64,000 nucleotides of DNA, from positions 310,001 through 374,000 of the forward strand of contig NZ_JBITLV010000001.1 in NCBI RefSeq assembly GCF_044465595.1. The letters run 5' to 3'. A program made the translations under genes and the position numbers. Positions within the stretch are counted from its first letter, which is position 1. Each line of letters begins with the position of its first letter. Below are positions 49,114 to 58,358 of the stretch, piece after piece. Below the pieces are notes generated by a model. The model was not told the origin of the DNA. It ran no database searches and saw only the letters and a list, made by a program, of their open reading frames with translations. Origin of the DNA: Spongisporangium articulatum. GTDB taxonomy: Bacteria; Actinomycetota; Actinomycetes; Actinomycetales; Kineosporiaceae.

Positions 49114-50196
49114 ATGTCGAACGGTCCACCCCGTACTCGATCGGAGCATCTGCGCGATCCGCGGCTGCCATCCGTGTTCAGTCGTGCGGAGGCGCGTGAG
49201 GCGGGCATGTCCGATCGCCAGATCGACCGGCGACTCGCCGCCGGCGTGTGGAAGCGATTGCGCCGGGGTTGTTTCGAGCTCAACGCCGCGCCCGCGTCAT
49301 CCGAACCTGCTCGCGCGCAAGATGACTCGGCCAAAGCCTCACTCGTCGCCACGGCCATGGCCTTGAAGGACCGCGAGGTCGCGGTAAGCCATCAGAGCGC
49401 CGCCCTGCTCTACGGCCTGCCCAACCCTCTAGGTGGCCGTCCCACGCCCACCTTCACCGGCGGCGACGGACCGGTTCGCCTGCGGACGGGCGCACATGTG
49501 CTGGTCGCCCCGTTGCCGGCCGTGGATCGGACGACGACAGCGGACGGTTTCGCGATCACGACCCCGGAACGCACGGTCGCCGATTGCCTGCGCGTGTCAC
49601 CCCCGGCCGACGGTCTGGCGATTGCGGACGCCGCGCTGCGTCGTGGGATTCGACGCGAAGGACTTCTTCAAGTCCTGGACCGTCAGAAGGGTTGGCCGGG
49701 AATCGTTCTCGCCCGGAGACTGGCGCAGCTGGCCGATCCTCGGCGGGAGACACCACTCGAATCCTGGTCAGCCTGGACCTTCGACCAGGGCGCCGTGCCC
49801 AGACCGATCTGGCAGGCGGAGATCTACGGCTGGGACGGCGAGTTCTGCGGGCGGGTCGACTGCTGGTGGCAGGCCGGCCTGGTCGGTGAGGCCGACGGGC
49901 GCGCCAAGTACCTGTTGGCCGCCGCCGAACGAGGTGGGGCCGATGCGAAACGCCTGGGCCAGGTGTTGGACCTGGAACGCCGACGCGAGCAGAAGATCCG
50001 GTGGACGCGGGCGGACGTGGTCCGGTGGGGGCCCTGGCAGGTCCGAGGACACGCCTCGGGCGAACTCGCCAGCGAGGTGATCGGCCGGCTGGCGGAAGCC
50101 TCCCTGGCCCGACGCTTCCGCGGAACGATCGTCGTCCCGCCGCTCCCGCTCCCGCAAACCACGGTTAAGGCCGGTCCCTTGCTGCTCAAGCGGTAG
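49114..50196 (+). CDS. AbiEi-like antitoxin-domain protein with C-terminal nuclease-like domain
   Basis: 360 residues. The N-terminal helix-turn-helix resembles AbiEi_4 (Ser-Arg-Ala-Glu-Ala-Arg-Glu-Ala-Gly-Met-Ser-Asp-Arg-Gln-Ile; Trp-Lys-Arg-Leu-Arg-Arg-Gly). A middle part has Val-Ser-His-Gln-Ser-Ala-Ala-Leu-Leu-Tyr-Gly and Thr-Thr-Pro-Glu-Arg-Thr-Val-Ala-Asp-Cys. The C-terminal portion has Arg-Val-Asp-Cys-Trp-Trp and Gly-Glu-Ala-Asp-Gly-Arg-Ala-Lys-Tyr, similar to DUF559/Vsr-type nucleases. No AbiEii nucleotidyltransferase toxin is beside it. It is likely a solitary regulator or nuclease-like factor rather than a complete toxin-antitoxin unit. Confidence 0.7.
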   Translation: MSNGPPRTRSEHLRDPRLPSVFSRAEAREAGMSDRQIDRRLAAGVWKRLRRGCFELNAAPASSEPARAQDDSAKASLVATAMALKDREVAVSHQSAALLYGLPNPLGGRPTPTFTGGDGPVRLRTGAHVLVAPLPAVDRTTTADGFAITTPERTVADCLRVSPPADGLAIADAALRRGIRREGLLQVLDRQKGWPGIVLARRLAQLADPRRETPLESWSAWTFDQGAVPRPIWQAEIYGWDGEFCGRVDCWWQAGLVGEADGRAKYLLAAAERGGADAKRLGQVLDLERRREQKIRWTRADVVRWGPWQVRGHASGELASEVIGRLAEASLARRFRGTIVVPPLPLPQTTVKAGPLLLKR

Positions 50197-50200
50197 CCGG

Positions 50201-50214
50201 CGGGAGTATGAGCG
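50201..50214. repeat. Half-copy of the stop-adjacent repeat arm
   Basis: CGGGAGTATGAGCG here matches one arm of the copy A/B repeats. It fills the 18-nt gap between the convergent AbiEi-like gene and purA, adjacent to the purA stop. No second arm is present nearby. Confidence 0.45.
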
Positions 50215-51498
50215 TTAGAGGAGCGAGTGCCGGACCACCGTCTGGTCGCGGGCCGGGCCCACGCCGATCGCGCTGATCCGGGCGCCCGAGATCTCCTCCA
50301 GGGCCAACACGTACGACTGGGCGTTCTTCGGCAGGTCGTCGAACCCGCGCACCCCCGAGAGGTCCTCGGTCCAGCCGTCGAAGTACTCGTACACCGGGCG
50401 CGCATGGTGGAAACCGGTCTGCGTCAAGGGCATCTCGTCGACCCGCTCGCCGTCGACCTCGTAGGCCACGCACACCGGGATGCGCTCGATGCCGGTCAGC
50501 ACGTCGAGCTTGGTCAGCACGAAGTCGGTCACGCCGTTGATGCGGGCGGCGTAGCGGGCCACGGGTGCGTCGTACCAGCCGCAGCGGCGCGGACGGCCCG
50601 TGGTCGTGCCGAACTCACCCCCCACGGAGCGCAGCCGGTCGCCCCACTCGTCGTGCAGCTCGGTCGGGAACGGGCCCTCGCCGACCCGGGTCGCGTACGC
50701 CTTGACGACCGCGACGACGCGGTCGATGCGGGTCGGCGGCACCCCGGAGCCGGTGCAGGCGCCACCGGCCGTCGCGTTCGACGACGTGACGAACGGGTAG
50801 GTGCCGTGGTCGACGTCCAACAGGGTGGCCTGGCCACCCTCGAACAACACCGTCTCGCCGCGGTCGAGCGCGCGGCCCAGCTCCAGTGCCACGTCGGCCA
50901 CCATGGGCCGCAGCCGCTCCGCGTGGGCCAGCAGCTCGTCGACGACCTCGTCGACCGTGCTGGCCCGGCGGTTGTACACCTTCACCAGCAGCTGGTTCTT
51001 CTGCTCCAGCGCGCCTTCGACCTTCTGCCGCAGGATGTTCTCGTCGAACAGGTCCTGGACGCGGATGCCGACCCGGTTCATCTTGTCCGCGTAGGTCGGG
51101 CCGATGCCGCGCCCCGTCGTGCCGATCCGGCGCGACCCCAGGAACCGCTCGATCACCCGGTCGAGCGTGCGGTTGTACGGGGCCACGACGTGCGCGTTGG
51201 CGCTGACCAGCAGCTTCGAGCAGTCGATCCCGCGGGCGGTGAGCCCGTCGATCTCCTGGAACAGGACCGACAGGTCGACCACGACGCCGTTGCCGATGAC
51301 CGGGGTGCAGCCGGGCGTGAGGATGCCCGAGGGCAACAGGTGGAGGGCGTACTTCTCACCGTCGACCACGACGGTGTGCCCGGCGTTGTTGCCGCCGTTG
51401 TACTTGACGACGTACTCGACGTCCTTGCCCAGGGCGTCGGTCGCCTTGCCCTTGCCCTCGTCGCCCCACTGGGCACCGACCAGCACGATCGCGGGCAT
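50215..51498 (-). CDS. purA: Adenylosuccinate synthetase
   Basis: GTP-dependent conversion of IMP and aspartate to adenylosuccinate, on the way to AMP. 427 residues: Val-Leu-Val-Gly-Ala-Gln-Trp-Gly-Asp-Glu-Gly-Lys-Gly-Lys at the N-terminus, Gly-Gly-Asn-Asn-Ala-Gly-His-Thr-Val, Gly-Thr-Thr-Gly-Arg-Gly-Ile-Gly-Pro, and Glu-Gly-Gly-Gln-Ala-Thr-Leu-Leu-Asp are complete. TAGGCT (51545-51550, minus) and GCAGGTGG before ATG 51498 suggest its own promoter. It follows the FAD gene by 49 nt. Confidence 0.96.
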   Translation of the reverse strand: MPAIVLVGAQWGDEGKGKATDALGKDVEYVVKYNGGNNAGHTVVVDGEKYALHLLPSGILTPGCTPVIGNGVVVDLSVLFQEIDGLTARGIDCSKLLVSANAHVVAPYNRTLDRVIERFLGSRRIGTTGRGIGPTYADKMNRVGIRVQDLFDENILRQKVEGALEQKNQLLVKVYNRRASTVDEVVDELLAHAERLRPMVADVALELGRALDRGETVLFEGGQATLLDVDHGTYPFVTSSNATAGGACTGSGVPPTRIDRVVAVVKAYATRVGEGPFPTELHDEWGDRLRSVGGEFGTTTGRPRRCGWYDAPVARYAARINGVTDFVLTKLDVLTGIERIPVCVAYEVDGERVDEMPLTQTGFHHARPVYEYFDGWTEDLSGVRGFDDLPKNAQSYVLALEEISGARISAIGVGPARDQTVVRHSLL

Positions 51499-51547
51499 GC
51501 GTGTGCCACCTGCTTTCCCGACGATCCGATGACGTGCGAGAGCCAGC

Positions 51548-52573
51548 CTACCTGGCCAGATGCTCGACGAGCGCCGCGCCCAGCGAGTTCCCCGACATCC
51601 AGGCCTGCTCCACCCGGGAGCGCGGGCCCCAGGCGTCCCCGCACACCCCGACGGCCAGCCCGGCGCCCGTGGCGGCCAGCGCGAACGGCTTCGCATGGGG
51701 GTGCCGGGCCGAGGCCAGCGACCACCGGTGCACGCGCGTCCACTCCGGTTCGGGCATCGGTCCCGCCCCCAGCACGCCCGGCAGCGCGGCGAGCATCTGT
51801 CGCCCCGCCGCCTCGACGTCGTCCAGGTGCGCGGCCGCGAAGTCAGCCGTGCTGTGCACGACCAGGACCGGCGCCGAGTCACCGCGGCTGCGCCCGTCGT
51901 CCGACACCCAGGCCAGGCTCGGCGAGCCGTCGACGAACGCCCCGTCGAAGGCCGGCCACCAGCGCTCCCGCCACGCACCCCAGGCGGCGAGCACCGGCGT
52001 CCAGCCCTGCTCGGCCACGCCCAGTTCCGTGGCCAGCTCGGCGGGCAGCAGCCGGGCGGCCTGCGGGTCGGGCATGGCCAGGACGACGGCCGCGGCGTCC
52101 CCGAGATCCGGCGGAGCGTCGCCGACGTGCGGGACGCCGTCCGTCCCGAGCGTCACCGCGCCCACCTCGACCCGCAGCCGGACGTCGAGCCCGCGGGCCA
52201 GGTCGTCGACCAGGATCCGCTGCCCGTACGGCGAGGACCACCGGTCGGGGCTGGTGGTCGAGCCGATCCGCCCGTCGGGGCTGCACAGGATGAAGGTGTC
52301 GGTCCACGGCCGGGCCAGGCCGCGACGCCGCCACGACTCGACCACCTCGCCGAAGTCGTTCTCGCGCACCGTGAAGTACGGCGCGCCGACGTCGACCGGG
52401 TGCGACCCGGAGGTCAGGTGCTCGGTGCGCACCGCCATCCGACCACCCAGCCGGTGGCTGCGTTCGAGGACGACCACCCGGTGCCCCGCGTCGTGCAGCC
52501 GCCGCGCACACGCGACCCCGGAGATCCCGCCCCCGACGACGATGACGGCCTTCCCGGCCGCTGTGCCCACCAT
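51548..52573 (-). CDS. FAD-dependent amine oxidase/renalase-like flavoprotein
   Basis: 341 residues. N-terminal dinucleotide-binding motif Val-Ile-Val-Val-Gly-Gly-Gly-Ile-Ser-Gly-Val-Ala-Cys-Ala-Arg-Arg-Leu at about 9-25, then Glu-Arg-Ser-His-Arg-Leu-Gly-Gly-Arg-Met, typical of NAD(P)-binding/renalase-like flavoproteins. A C-terminal Gly-Val-Cys-Gly-Asp-Ala-Trp-Gly closes the FAD site. Substrate unknown. It is co-directional with DUF3151 (4-nt gap) and purA, an arrangement seen in other actinobacteria. Confidence 0.78.
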   Translation of the reverse strand: MVGTAAGKAVIVVGGGISGVACARRLHDAGHRVVVLERSHRLGGRMAVRTEHLTSGSHPVDVGAPYFTVRENDFGEVVESWRRRGLARPWTDTFILCSPDGRIGSTTSPDRWSSPYGQRILVDDLARGLDVRLRVEVGAVTLGTDGVPHVGDAPPDLGDAAAVVLAMPDPQAARLLPAELATELGVAEQGWTPVLAAWGAWRERWWPAFDGAFVDGSPSLAWVSDDGRSRGDSAPVLVVHSTADFAAAHLDDVEAAGRQMLAALPGVLGAGPMPEPEWTRVHRWSLASARHPHAKPFALAATGAGLAVGVCGDAWGPRSRVEQAWMSGNSLGAALVEHLAR

Positions 52574-52577
52574 GCCC

Positions 52578-53021
52578 TCAGGCCTCGGTGGGCGGCACCG
52601 CCCAGACCTCGATCTTCTGCTCCGCCGCGGCCACCGGGTCGCAGTCGGTCACGAAGGCCGCGATGCGCCGCACCTCGACCTCCTCACCGATGCCCGCCGC
52701 CGCCCGGCCGAGCGCCGCGAGCGCCCGCAGGAACCCGCGGTTCGGCTCGTGCGACCACGGCACCGGGCCCTGACCGCGCCAGCCGGCCCGGCGTAGCGCG
52801 TCCAGACCCCGGTGGTACCCGGTACGCGCGTAGGCGTACCCCTCGACCGTGCGCCCGGCGTCCAGCGCGGCCTCGGCGAGCACCGCCCACGGTAGGCAGG
52901 CGGCCGGGTCGGTGGCGACGACCTGCTCGGGCGGGGTCCCGGACTCCAGAGCCTGGCGGACGACGGCGTCGTCCGGCAGCAGGGTCGGGGCCGGCCCGAG
53001 CAGGTTCTCCGGCGGCGTCAT
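52578..53021 (-). CDS. DUF3151 protein
   Basis: 147 residues matching DUF3151: Asn-Leu-Leu-Gly-Pro-Ala-Pro-Thr-Leu-Leu-Pro at the start, Trp-Ala-Val-Leu-Ala-Glu-Ala-Ala-Leu, Tyr-Ala-Tyr-Ala-Arg-Thr-Gly-Tyr-His-Arg-Gly-Leu-Asp, Arg-Arg-Ala-Gly-Trp, and Ser-His-Glu-Pro-Asn-Arg-Gly-Phe-Leu-Arg-Ala. The tetratricopeptide-like helical composition suggests a scaffold. It lies between fba and the flavoprotein with 10- and 4-nt gaps. Function uncharacterised. Confidence 0.85.
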   Translation of the reverse strand: MTPPENLLGPAPTLLPDDAVVRQALESGTPPEQVVATDPAACLPWAVLAEAALDAGRTVEGYAYARTGYHRGLDALRRAGWRGQGPVPWSHEPNRGFLRALAALGRAAAGIGEEVEVRRIAAFVTDCDPVAAAEQKIEVWAVPPTEA

Positions 53022-53031
53022 CGGGCGGCCG

Positions 53032-54054
<1,023 letters not shown>

Positions 54055-54162
54055 GGCTCTTCTCCTGGGGCGCGGACCGGTCCTCGCAGGCTCCTTACCC
54101 GGAACCTGCGAGGCCGATCCTTGCACGTCCGGATGCTGTACGTACCTCCGGACAGGTGTGAC

Positions 54163-55239
54163 TCAGCAGCCCAGGGCGTCCCGGTAGGCGGACTCGACCG
54201 TCGGGCCGTCCGGGCCTCCGTACAGGACGTGGCTGCCGTTCACCGCGTCGGCCAGCTCCCAGAGCACCTCGGGGTAGTCGCCGTCGGGGTTCATCTTCAG
54301 CAGCACGGACCAGTCGTGGCTGCTCGCCAGCGCCTGCGCGGCCTGCTTCCGCTCGGCCTTGTCGCCGTCCCGGCCGGCGTCGATCCAGTCCTTGATCCAT
54401 CCGCAGGCGACCTGACCGGCCACGTGGGCGCCGAACTGGTAGTAGTCGCGGTCGTAGCCCTCGGCCAGCTTCTTCGCGGTCAGCCCCTTCGGCAGGGGCA
54501 CGCCGATCAGCATCTGCTGCGCGGTCTCGACCTCCGCGCCCGGGGTGACGAAGTCGTCGGGCAACTGCTTCTCCCACGTCGTCCGGTCGGCATACTTCAG
54601 CGCGGCGAGGATGTCGAGGGCGTCGGCCCGGCTCGCCCCTTCGACGTCGATGTACATGAACAGGCCCTGGACGGGCGGCAGGATCAGCTCGTACCGCTCG
54701 TTCTCCCCGTAGGTGTAGAGCGGCCCCTCCTGGCCGAGCGCGCTCGCCGTGGACGTCTCCATGTCGCCGGCCTCGCGGTCGTCGACGTAGCCCTGGTGGT
54801 CCTTGGCCGGGCCGCGGTTGATCTCCACGGACTGGGACCCCTTGGCGTACCGGGTGTCCTGGTAGCCGTTGCTCTCGCTGCGCATCGTGGTCCGCCACCC
54901 GGGTAGGTCGACGACGACGTAGTCACCCCCGAGCTCACCGGCCCCCGGGACGACGCTCGCCGGCTGGTCGCGGCCGGCCCACCAGGTGGGCACGGCGACC
55001 GCGGCCACTACCGCGGCGGCGGCGGCCAGCACGACGAGCGTCCGCCGGCGACGACCCACCACGGCGGTAACCACCTGCTCGGTGTCGAATTCCGTTTCAG
55101 CCAGGTCGTTCTCGGTGGCCGGCAACTTCATGATCCCCTCCATCAACTGGTGCTCGACCATCCGGAGGTCGCCGAGATCATCCGTCGCCTGACGGGGCTG
55201 CGCGGCGCGCAACAGAGCGTCGAGCCGGTCGTCGTTCAT
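54163..55239 (-). CDS. Membrane-anchored partner of the ECF sigma factor
   Basis: 358 residues. A roughly 65-residue cytoplasmic N-terminus (with a Met-rich start that could hold a sigma-binding region), one transmembrane segment at about 67-86 (Leu-Val-Val-Leu-Ala-Ala-Ala-Ala-Ala-Val-Val), then an extracytoplasmic domain of about 270 residues with cysteines only near its C-terminal half. ATG 55239 overlaps the sigma factor stop (ATGA). This places it as a putative anti-sigma or sensor, but no zinc-binding anti-sigma (ZAS) motif is visible, so the role rests on position. Confidence 0.6.
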   Translation of the reverse strand: MNDDRLDALLRAAQPRQATDDLGDLRMVEHQLMEGIMKLPATENDLAETEFDTEQVVTAVVGRRRRTLVVLAAAAAVVAAVAVPTWWAGRDQPASVVPGAGELGGDYVVVDLPGWRTTMRSESNGYQDTRYAKGSQSVEINRGPAKDHQGYVDDREAGDMETSTASALGQEGPLYTYGENERYELILPPVQGLFMYIDVEGASRADALDILAALKYADRTTWEKQLPDDFVTPGAEVETAQQMLIGVPLPKGLTAKKLAEGYDRDYYQFGAHVAGQVACGWIKDWIDAGRDGDKAERKQAAQALASSHDWSVLLKMNPDGDYPEVLWELADAVNGSHVLYGGPDGPTVESAYRDALGC

Positions 55240-55835
55240 GAGACCTCCTTCGGGTCTCGCAGGTGCGTGACGGAGCGTTCATGTCCGGTCGGGGGGGCTC
55301 CGTTACCGGTTGCGGGAGAATCGAGTTCGGCGCGCAGTCGGGCGCGCGCCCGGGACAGTCGGGTGCGTACGACCCCCGGCTCGAGACCGAGCACCGCCGC
55401 GATCTCGCGGGGCTCGAGTTCTTCCCAGGCGCTGAGCGTGAGCAACTCGCGGTCGTCGTCCGACAGCCGCGCCAGCGCCGTCCGGACCTCCAGGACCCCG
55501 ACCGCCTCGGCCGGGTCGCCCGCCCGGGCCGCGCTCGCGGCCCGGTGCTCGAGGGCCTGCCGGAGCCGGTCGGCCAGCCGTTCGCGGCGGGCCTCACCGC
55601 GGGCCCGGTTGGCCAGCACGTTGCGCGCGACGCCGTACAGCCACAGCCGGGCCTCGTTCCCCGGGGGGACGTCGCCGATCCGCCGCCAGGCGGTCAGGAA
55701 CACCTCGGCGACGACGTCGGCCGCATCCTCCGGCGACGGCACCCTGCGCAGGGCGTACCGCAGGAGCGGCTCGACGTCCGCCGTGTACAACCGCCGGAAC
55801 TCCTCGGCCGGCGACTCCCCTCCTGGCCCGCTCAC
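55236..55835 (-). CDS. ECF-type RNA polymerase sigma factor
   Basis: 199 residues. Region 2: Leu-Tyr-Thr-Ala-Asp-Val-Glu-Pro-Leu-Leu-Arg-Tyr-Ala-Leu-Arg-Arg, Asp-Ala-Ala-Asp-Val-Val-Ala-Glu-Val-Phe-Leu-Thr-Ala-Trp-Arg-Arg and Arg-Leu-Trp-Leu-Tyr-Gly-Val-Ala-Arg-Asn. Region 4: Leu-Thr-Leu-Ser-Ala-Trp-Glu-Glu-Leu-Glu-Pro-Arg-Glu-Ile-Ala-Ala-Val-Leu-Gly. Co-expressed with the overlapping membrane protein. The target regulon is not visible here; the palindrome at 55883-55966 lies just upstream. Confidence 0.9.
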   Translation of the reverse strand: MSGPGGESPAEEFRRLYTADVEPLLRYALRRVPSPEDAADVVAEVFLTAWRRIGDVPPGNEARLWLYGVARNVLANRARGEARRERLADRLRQALEHRAASAARAGDPAEAVGVLEVRTALARLSDDDRELLTLSAWEELEPREIAAVLGLEPGVVRTRLSRARARLRAELDSPATGNGAPPTGHERSVTHLRDPKEVS

Positions 55836-55882
55836 GTCACCCCCATGTCCGGCCTCCCGCGCATCGTTACACCCCTCCCTTC

Positions 55883-55966
55883 GTCGTGATCATGCAGAAA
55901 CGCCCCCTGGCGCACGACGACCGAGGGGCGTCAGACCTCGGAGGGGCGTTTCTGCATGATCACGAC
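55883..55966. repeat. 24-bp perfect inverted repeat with nested hairpin between sigma and HAD genes
   Basis: Arms 55883-55906 and 55943-55966 are exact complements of 24 nt beginning GTCGTGATCATGCAG, around a 36-nt loop that itself carries CCGAGG (55921-55926) / CCTCGG (55936-55941). It lies in the 188-nt divergent region between the sigma factor (55835, minus) and the HAD gene (56024, plus). The TGATCATGCAGAAACGCC core resembles dispersed intergenic repeats known in some actinobacteria; only one copy is seen in this window. Confidence 0.75.
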
Positions 55967-56023
55967 CGGAGCGGGGGCTGTCCGGACCAGGCGTCCTGCG
56001 GGCCGCGTGCCAGGCTGGGGGTC

Positions 56024-56809
56024 ATGAGCACGCGCGAGATCCGTTGCTGGCTGACCGACATGGACGGCGTCCTGGTGCACGAGGGCCAAGCGCTGCCCGG
56101 GGCCGCCGAGTTCCTGGCCCGGCTGAAGGAGAAGGGCCGACCGTTCCTGGTCCTGACCAACAACTCGATCTTCACGGCGCGCGACCTGCGGGCCCGGCTC
56201 GCGTCGTCCGGGCTGGACATCCCGGAGGAGGCGATCTGGACGTCGGCCCTGGCCACCGCCCAGTTCCTGGCCGACCAGACGGACGAGCAGGCCACCGGGA
56301 CGGCCTACGCGATCGGCGAGGCCGGGCTGACCACGGCCCTGCACGAGGTCGGGTACGTGCTGAGCGACACCAACCCGGACTTCGTGGTGCTCGGCGAGAC
56401 CCGGACCTACTCGTTCGAGGCCATCACCAAGGCGATCCGGCTGATCGAGGGCGGCGCCCGGTTCATCGCCACCAACCCCGACCCGACCGGCCCCTCGGCC
56501 GAGGGCCCGCTGCCCGCGTGCGGGGCGGTCGCGGCCCTGATCGAACGGGCCACCGGCCGGGAGCCGTACTTCGTGGGGAAGCCGAACCCGATGATGTTCC
56601 GGTCCGCGCTGAACAAGATCGACGCGCACTCCGAGACGACCGCGATGATCGGCGACCGGATGGACACCGACGTCGTGGCCGGGATCGAGGCCGGGTTGGA
56701 GACCTACCTGGTGCTGACCGGAGTGATGACCCGCGCGGGCATCGGCCGGTACCCGTTCCGCCCCTCGCACGTGGTCGACTCGATCGCCGACCTCGTCGAA
56801 CTCGTCTAG
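56024..56809 (+). CDS. HAD-IIA (NagD-like) phosphatase
   Basis: 261 residues. Catalytic Asp12 and Asp14 in Thr-Asp-Met-Asp-Gly-Val-Leu-Val, then Leu-Thr-Asn-Asn-Ser, a C2 cap, Gly-Lys-Pro-Asn-Pro-Met-Met-Phe with the Lys, and Met-Ile-Gly-Asp-Arg-Met-Asp-Thr-Asp. All HAD motifs are present. Probable cytoplasmic sugar- or nucleotide-phosphatase; substrate unknown. ATG 56024 is used. The stop overlaps the lysG stop by 4 nt, tail to tail. Confidence 0.85.
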   Translation: MSTREIRCWLTDMDGVLVHEGQALPGAAEFLARLKEKGRPFLVLTNNSIFTARDLRARLASSGLDIPEEAIWTSALATAQFLADQTDEQATGTAYAIGEAGLTTALHEVGYVLSDTNPDFVVLGETRTYSFEAITKAIRLIEGGARFIATNPDPTGPSAEGPLPACGAVAALIERATGREPYFVGKPNPMMFRSALNKIDAHSETTAMIGDRMDTDVVAGIEAGLETYLVLTGVMTRAGIGRYPFRPSHVVDSIADLVELV

Positions 56810-57684
56810 AGGAGCTGGTCTTTCGCTGCCGCCGCGACGGCGGCCGCGACCAGGTCGAGCGCCGGGGTGCGCAGCTTGGGCTGCTGCCAGTACAGCGGGA
56901 CGTCGATCGCGGCCTGCTCGTCGAGCCGCACCAGGGCGCCGGGCACGGTGTCCTGCAGATCGGGCAGCATGCCCCAGCCGAGGCCCAGTCGCAGAGCCTC
57001 GGCGAAGTCCCACGAGCCGGGGACGTAGTGCTCGGGCGGCGTCGCGGCTGGGCCGGAAACCGAACGTAGATAACGGTTCTGGAGATCATCCTTGCGGTCG
57101 AAGTGGACGACGGGCGCCCGGGCCAACGAGGGGGCGTCCACCCCGTCGGGGAACCAACGGGCGACGAACGCGGGCGCGGCCCGGGGGCGGTAACGCATCC
57201 GGCCGAGCAGGGTGCTGGTGCAGCCGGGAACGGGTTCGGCCTGCGAGGTGACGGCGGCCGTGGCCGTCCCGTCGCGCAGCAGCTGGGCGCTGTGCGCCTG
57301 GTCCTCCCGGCGCAGCTCGAGCAGGACCCGATCGCCGAGGGCGGCCAGCGCCGGGAGCATCCAGGTGGCCAGCGAGTCCGCGTTGGCGACCACCACCAGG
57401 GGCACGGCCAGCGGGCCGGCGCCGGTGTCGGCGGCCAGCCCGGCGGCGGTGTCGGCGATCAGCACGTCGAGCTCGCGGGCCAGGCGGAGGACGGCGGCGC
57501 CCGACTCGGTGACCCGGGCCGGCTTGGTCCGCAGCAACAACACCCGGCCCACGGCCGTCTCGAGCGCCTTGATCCGCTGGCTGACCGCCGAAGGGGTGAC
57601 CCGCAGCGAACGGGCCGCGGCGTCGAACGTGCCCTCGTCGACCACCGCGGCCAGGGCCCGGAGCTGGTCGAGCTGCAGATCCAT
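56806..57684 (-). CDS. lysG: LysG/ArgP-type LysR transcriptional regulator of lysE
   Basis: 292 residues. N-terminal LysR helix-turn-helix Leu-Asp-Gln-Leu-Arg-Ala-Leu-Ala-Ala-Val-Val-Asp-Glu-Gly-Thr-Phe and Thr-Pro-Ser-Ala-Val-Ser-Gln-Arg-Ile-Lys-Ala-Leu-Glu, then a periplasmic-binding-like effector domain (Val-Val-Ala-Asn-Ala-Asp-Ser-Leu-Ala-Thr-Trp). The ArgP/LysG subgroup is supported by divergent lysE. A dyad lies between them. It probably activates basic-amino-acid export when lysine or arginine accumulates. Confidence 0.85.
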   Translation of the reverse strand: MDLQLDQLRALAAVVDEGTFDAAARSLRVTPSAVSQRIKALETAVGRVLLLRTKPARVTESGAAVLRLARELDVLIADTAAGLAADTGAGPLAVPLVVVANADSLATWMLPALAALGDRVLLELRREDQAHSAQLLRDGTATAAVTSQAEPVPGCTSTLLGRMRYRPRAAPAFVARWFPDGVDAPSLARAPVVHFDRKDDLQNRYLRSVSGPAATPPEHYVPGSWDFAEALRLGLGWGMLPDLQDTVPGALVRLDEQAAIDVPLYWQQPKLRTPALDLVAAAVAAAAKDQLL

Positions 57685-57694
57685 GTTCAGAAAT

Positions 57695-57720
57695 GCTAAT
57701 GGTTCTTCACAATCATTAGC
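57695..57720. promoter_or_regulatory. LysR-type dyad between lysG and lysE
   Basis: GCTAATG (57695-57701) and CATTAGC (57714-57720) are exact inverted repeats with a 12-nt spacer, in an AT-rich patch. It lies 11 nt before the lysG start and 38 nt before lysE, as expected for the LysG binding site. Confidence 0.65.
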
Positions 57721-57757
57721 TGGACTGCTCGTCCCGCATGGCTGGATGGTGGCGGCC

Positions 57758-58357
57758 ATGGAACTCTCGTCAGCCACGGCCGGGTTCGGCCTCGGTGCCT
57801 CGCTGATCCTGGCCATCGGCGCCCAGAACGCCTACGTCCTGCGCCAGGGCCTGCGCCGCGAGCACGTGCTGACCGTGGTGGGGATCTGCGCGGCCAGCGA
57901 TGCCTTGCTGATCGCACTGGGTATCGCGGGGATGGGCGCGTTGGTCACGTCGCTGCCGGGGTTGATGACGGCCATCCGGTGGGTCGGCGCGGCCTTCCTG
58001 ACCGGCTACGGGCTGCTGGCCCTGCGTCGCGCCGTCCGCCCGGACGCCCTGGTCGCGGACGACGCGGCGCACGGCAGCGCGTGGGCGGCGGTCGCGGGCA
58101 CGACGGTGGCCCTGACCTGGCTCAACCCGCACGTGTACCTCGACACCGTCGTCCTGCTCGGATCGGTGGCCCGCTCGCACGGCGACCCGTTCGCGTTCGG
58201 GGTCGGCGCGGCGTGCGCCAGCCTGGTCTGGTTCACCGGGCTGGGTTTCGGCGCCCGCCTACTGCGCCCGCTGTTCGCCCGGCCCGCCGCGTGGCGGGTG
58301 CTCGACGTCGTGGTGGCCGCTGTGATGCTCACCCTCGCGGTGGGTCTGCTGGTGTGA
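57758..58357 (+). CDS. lysE: LysE-family basic amino acid exporter
   Basis: 199 residues and six hydrophobic helices. LysE/ArgO signatures: Gly-Ala-Ser-Leu-Ile-Leu-Ala-Ile-Gly-Ala-Gln-Asn-Ala-Tyr-Val-Leu-Arg-Gln-Gly at 9-27, and Leu-Thr-Trp-Leu-Asn-Pro-His-Val-Tyr-Leu-Asp in the middle. ATG 57758 is preferred over ATG 57746. It exports lysine/arginine, with the adjacent LysG as regulator. A strong hairpin follows. Confidence 0.88.
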   Translation: MELSSATAGFGLGASLILAIGAQNAYVLRQGLRREHVLTVVGICAASDALLIALGIAGMGALVTSLPGLMTAIRWVGAAFLTGYGLLALRRAVRPDALVADDAAHGSAWAAVAGTTVALTWLNPHVYLDTVVLLGSVARSHGDPFAFGVGAACASLVWFTGLGFGARLLRPLFARPAAWRVLDVVVAAVMLTLAVGLLV

Positions 58358-58358
58358 G

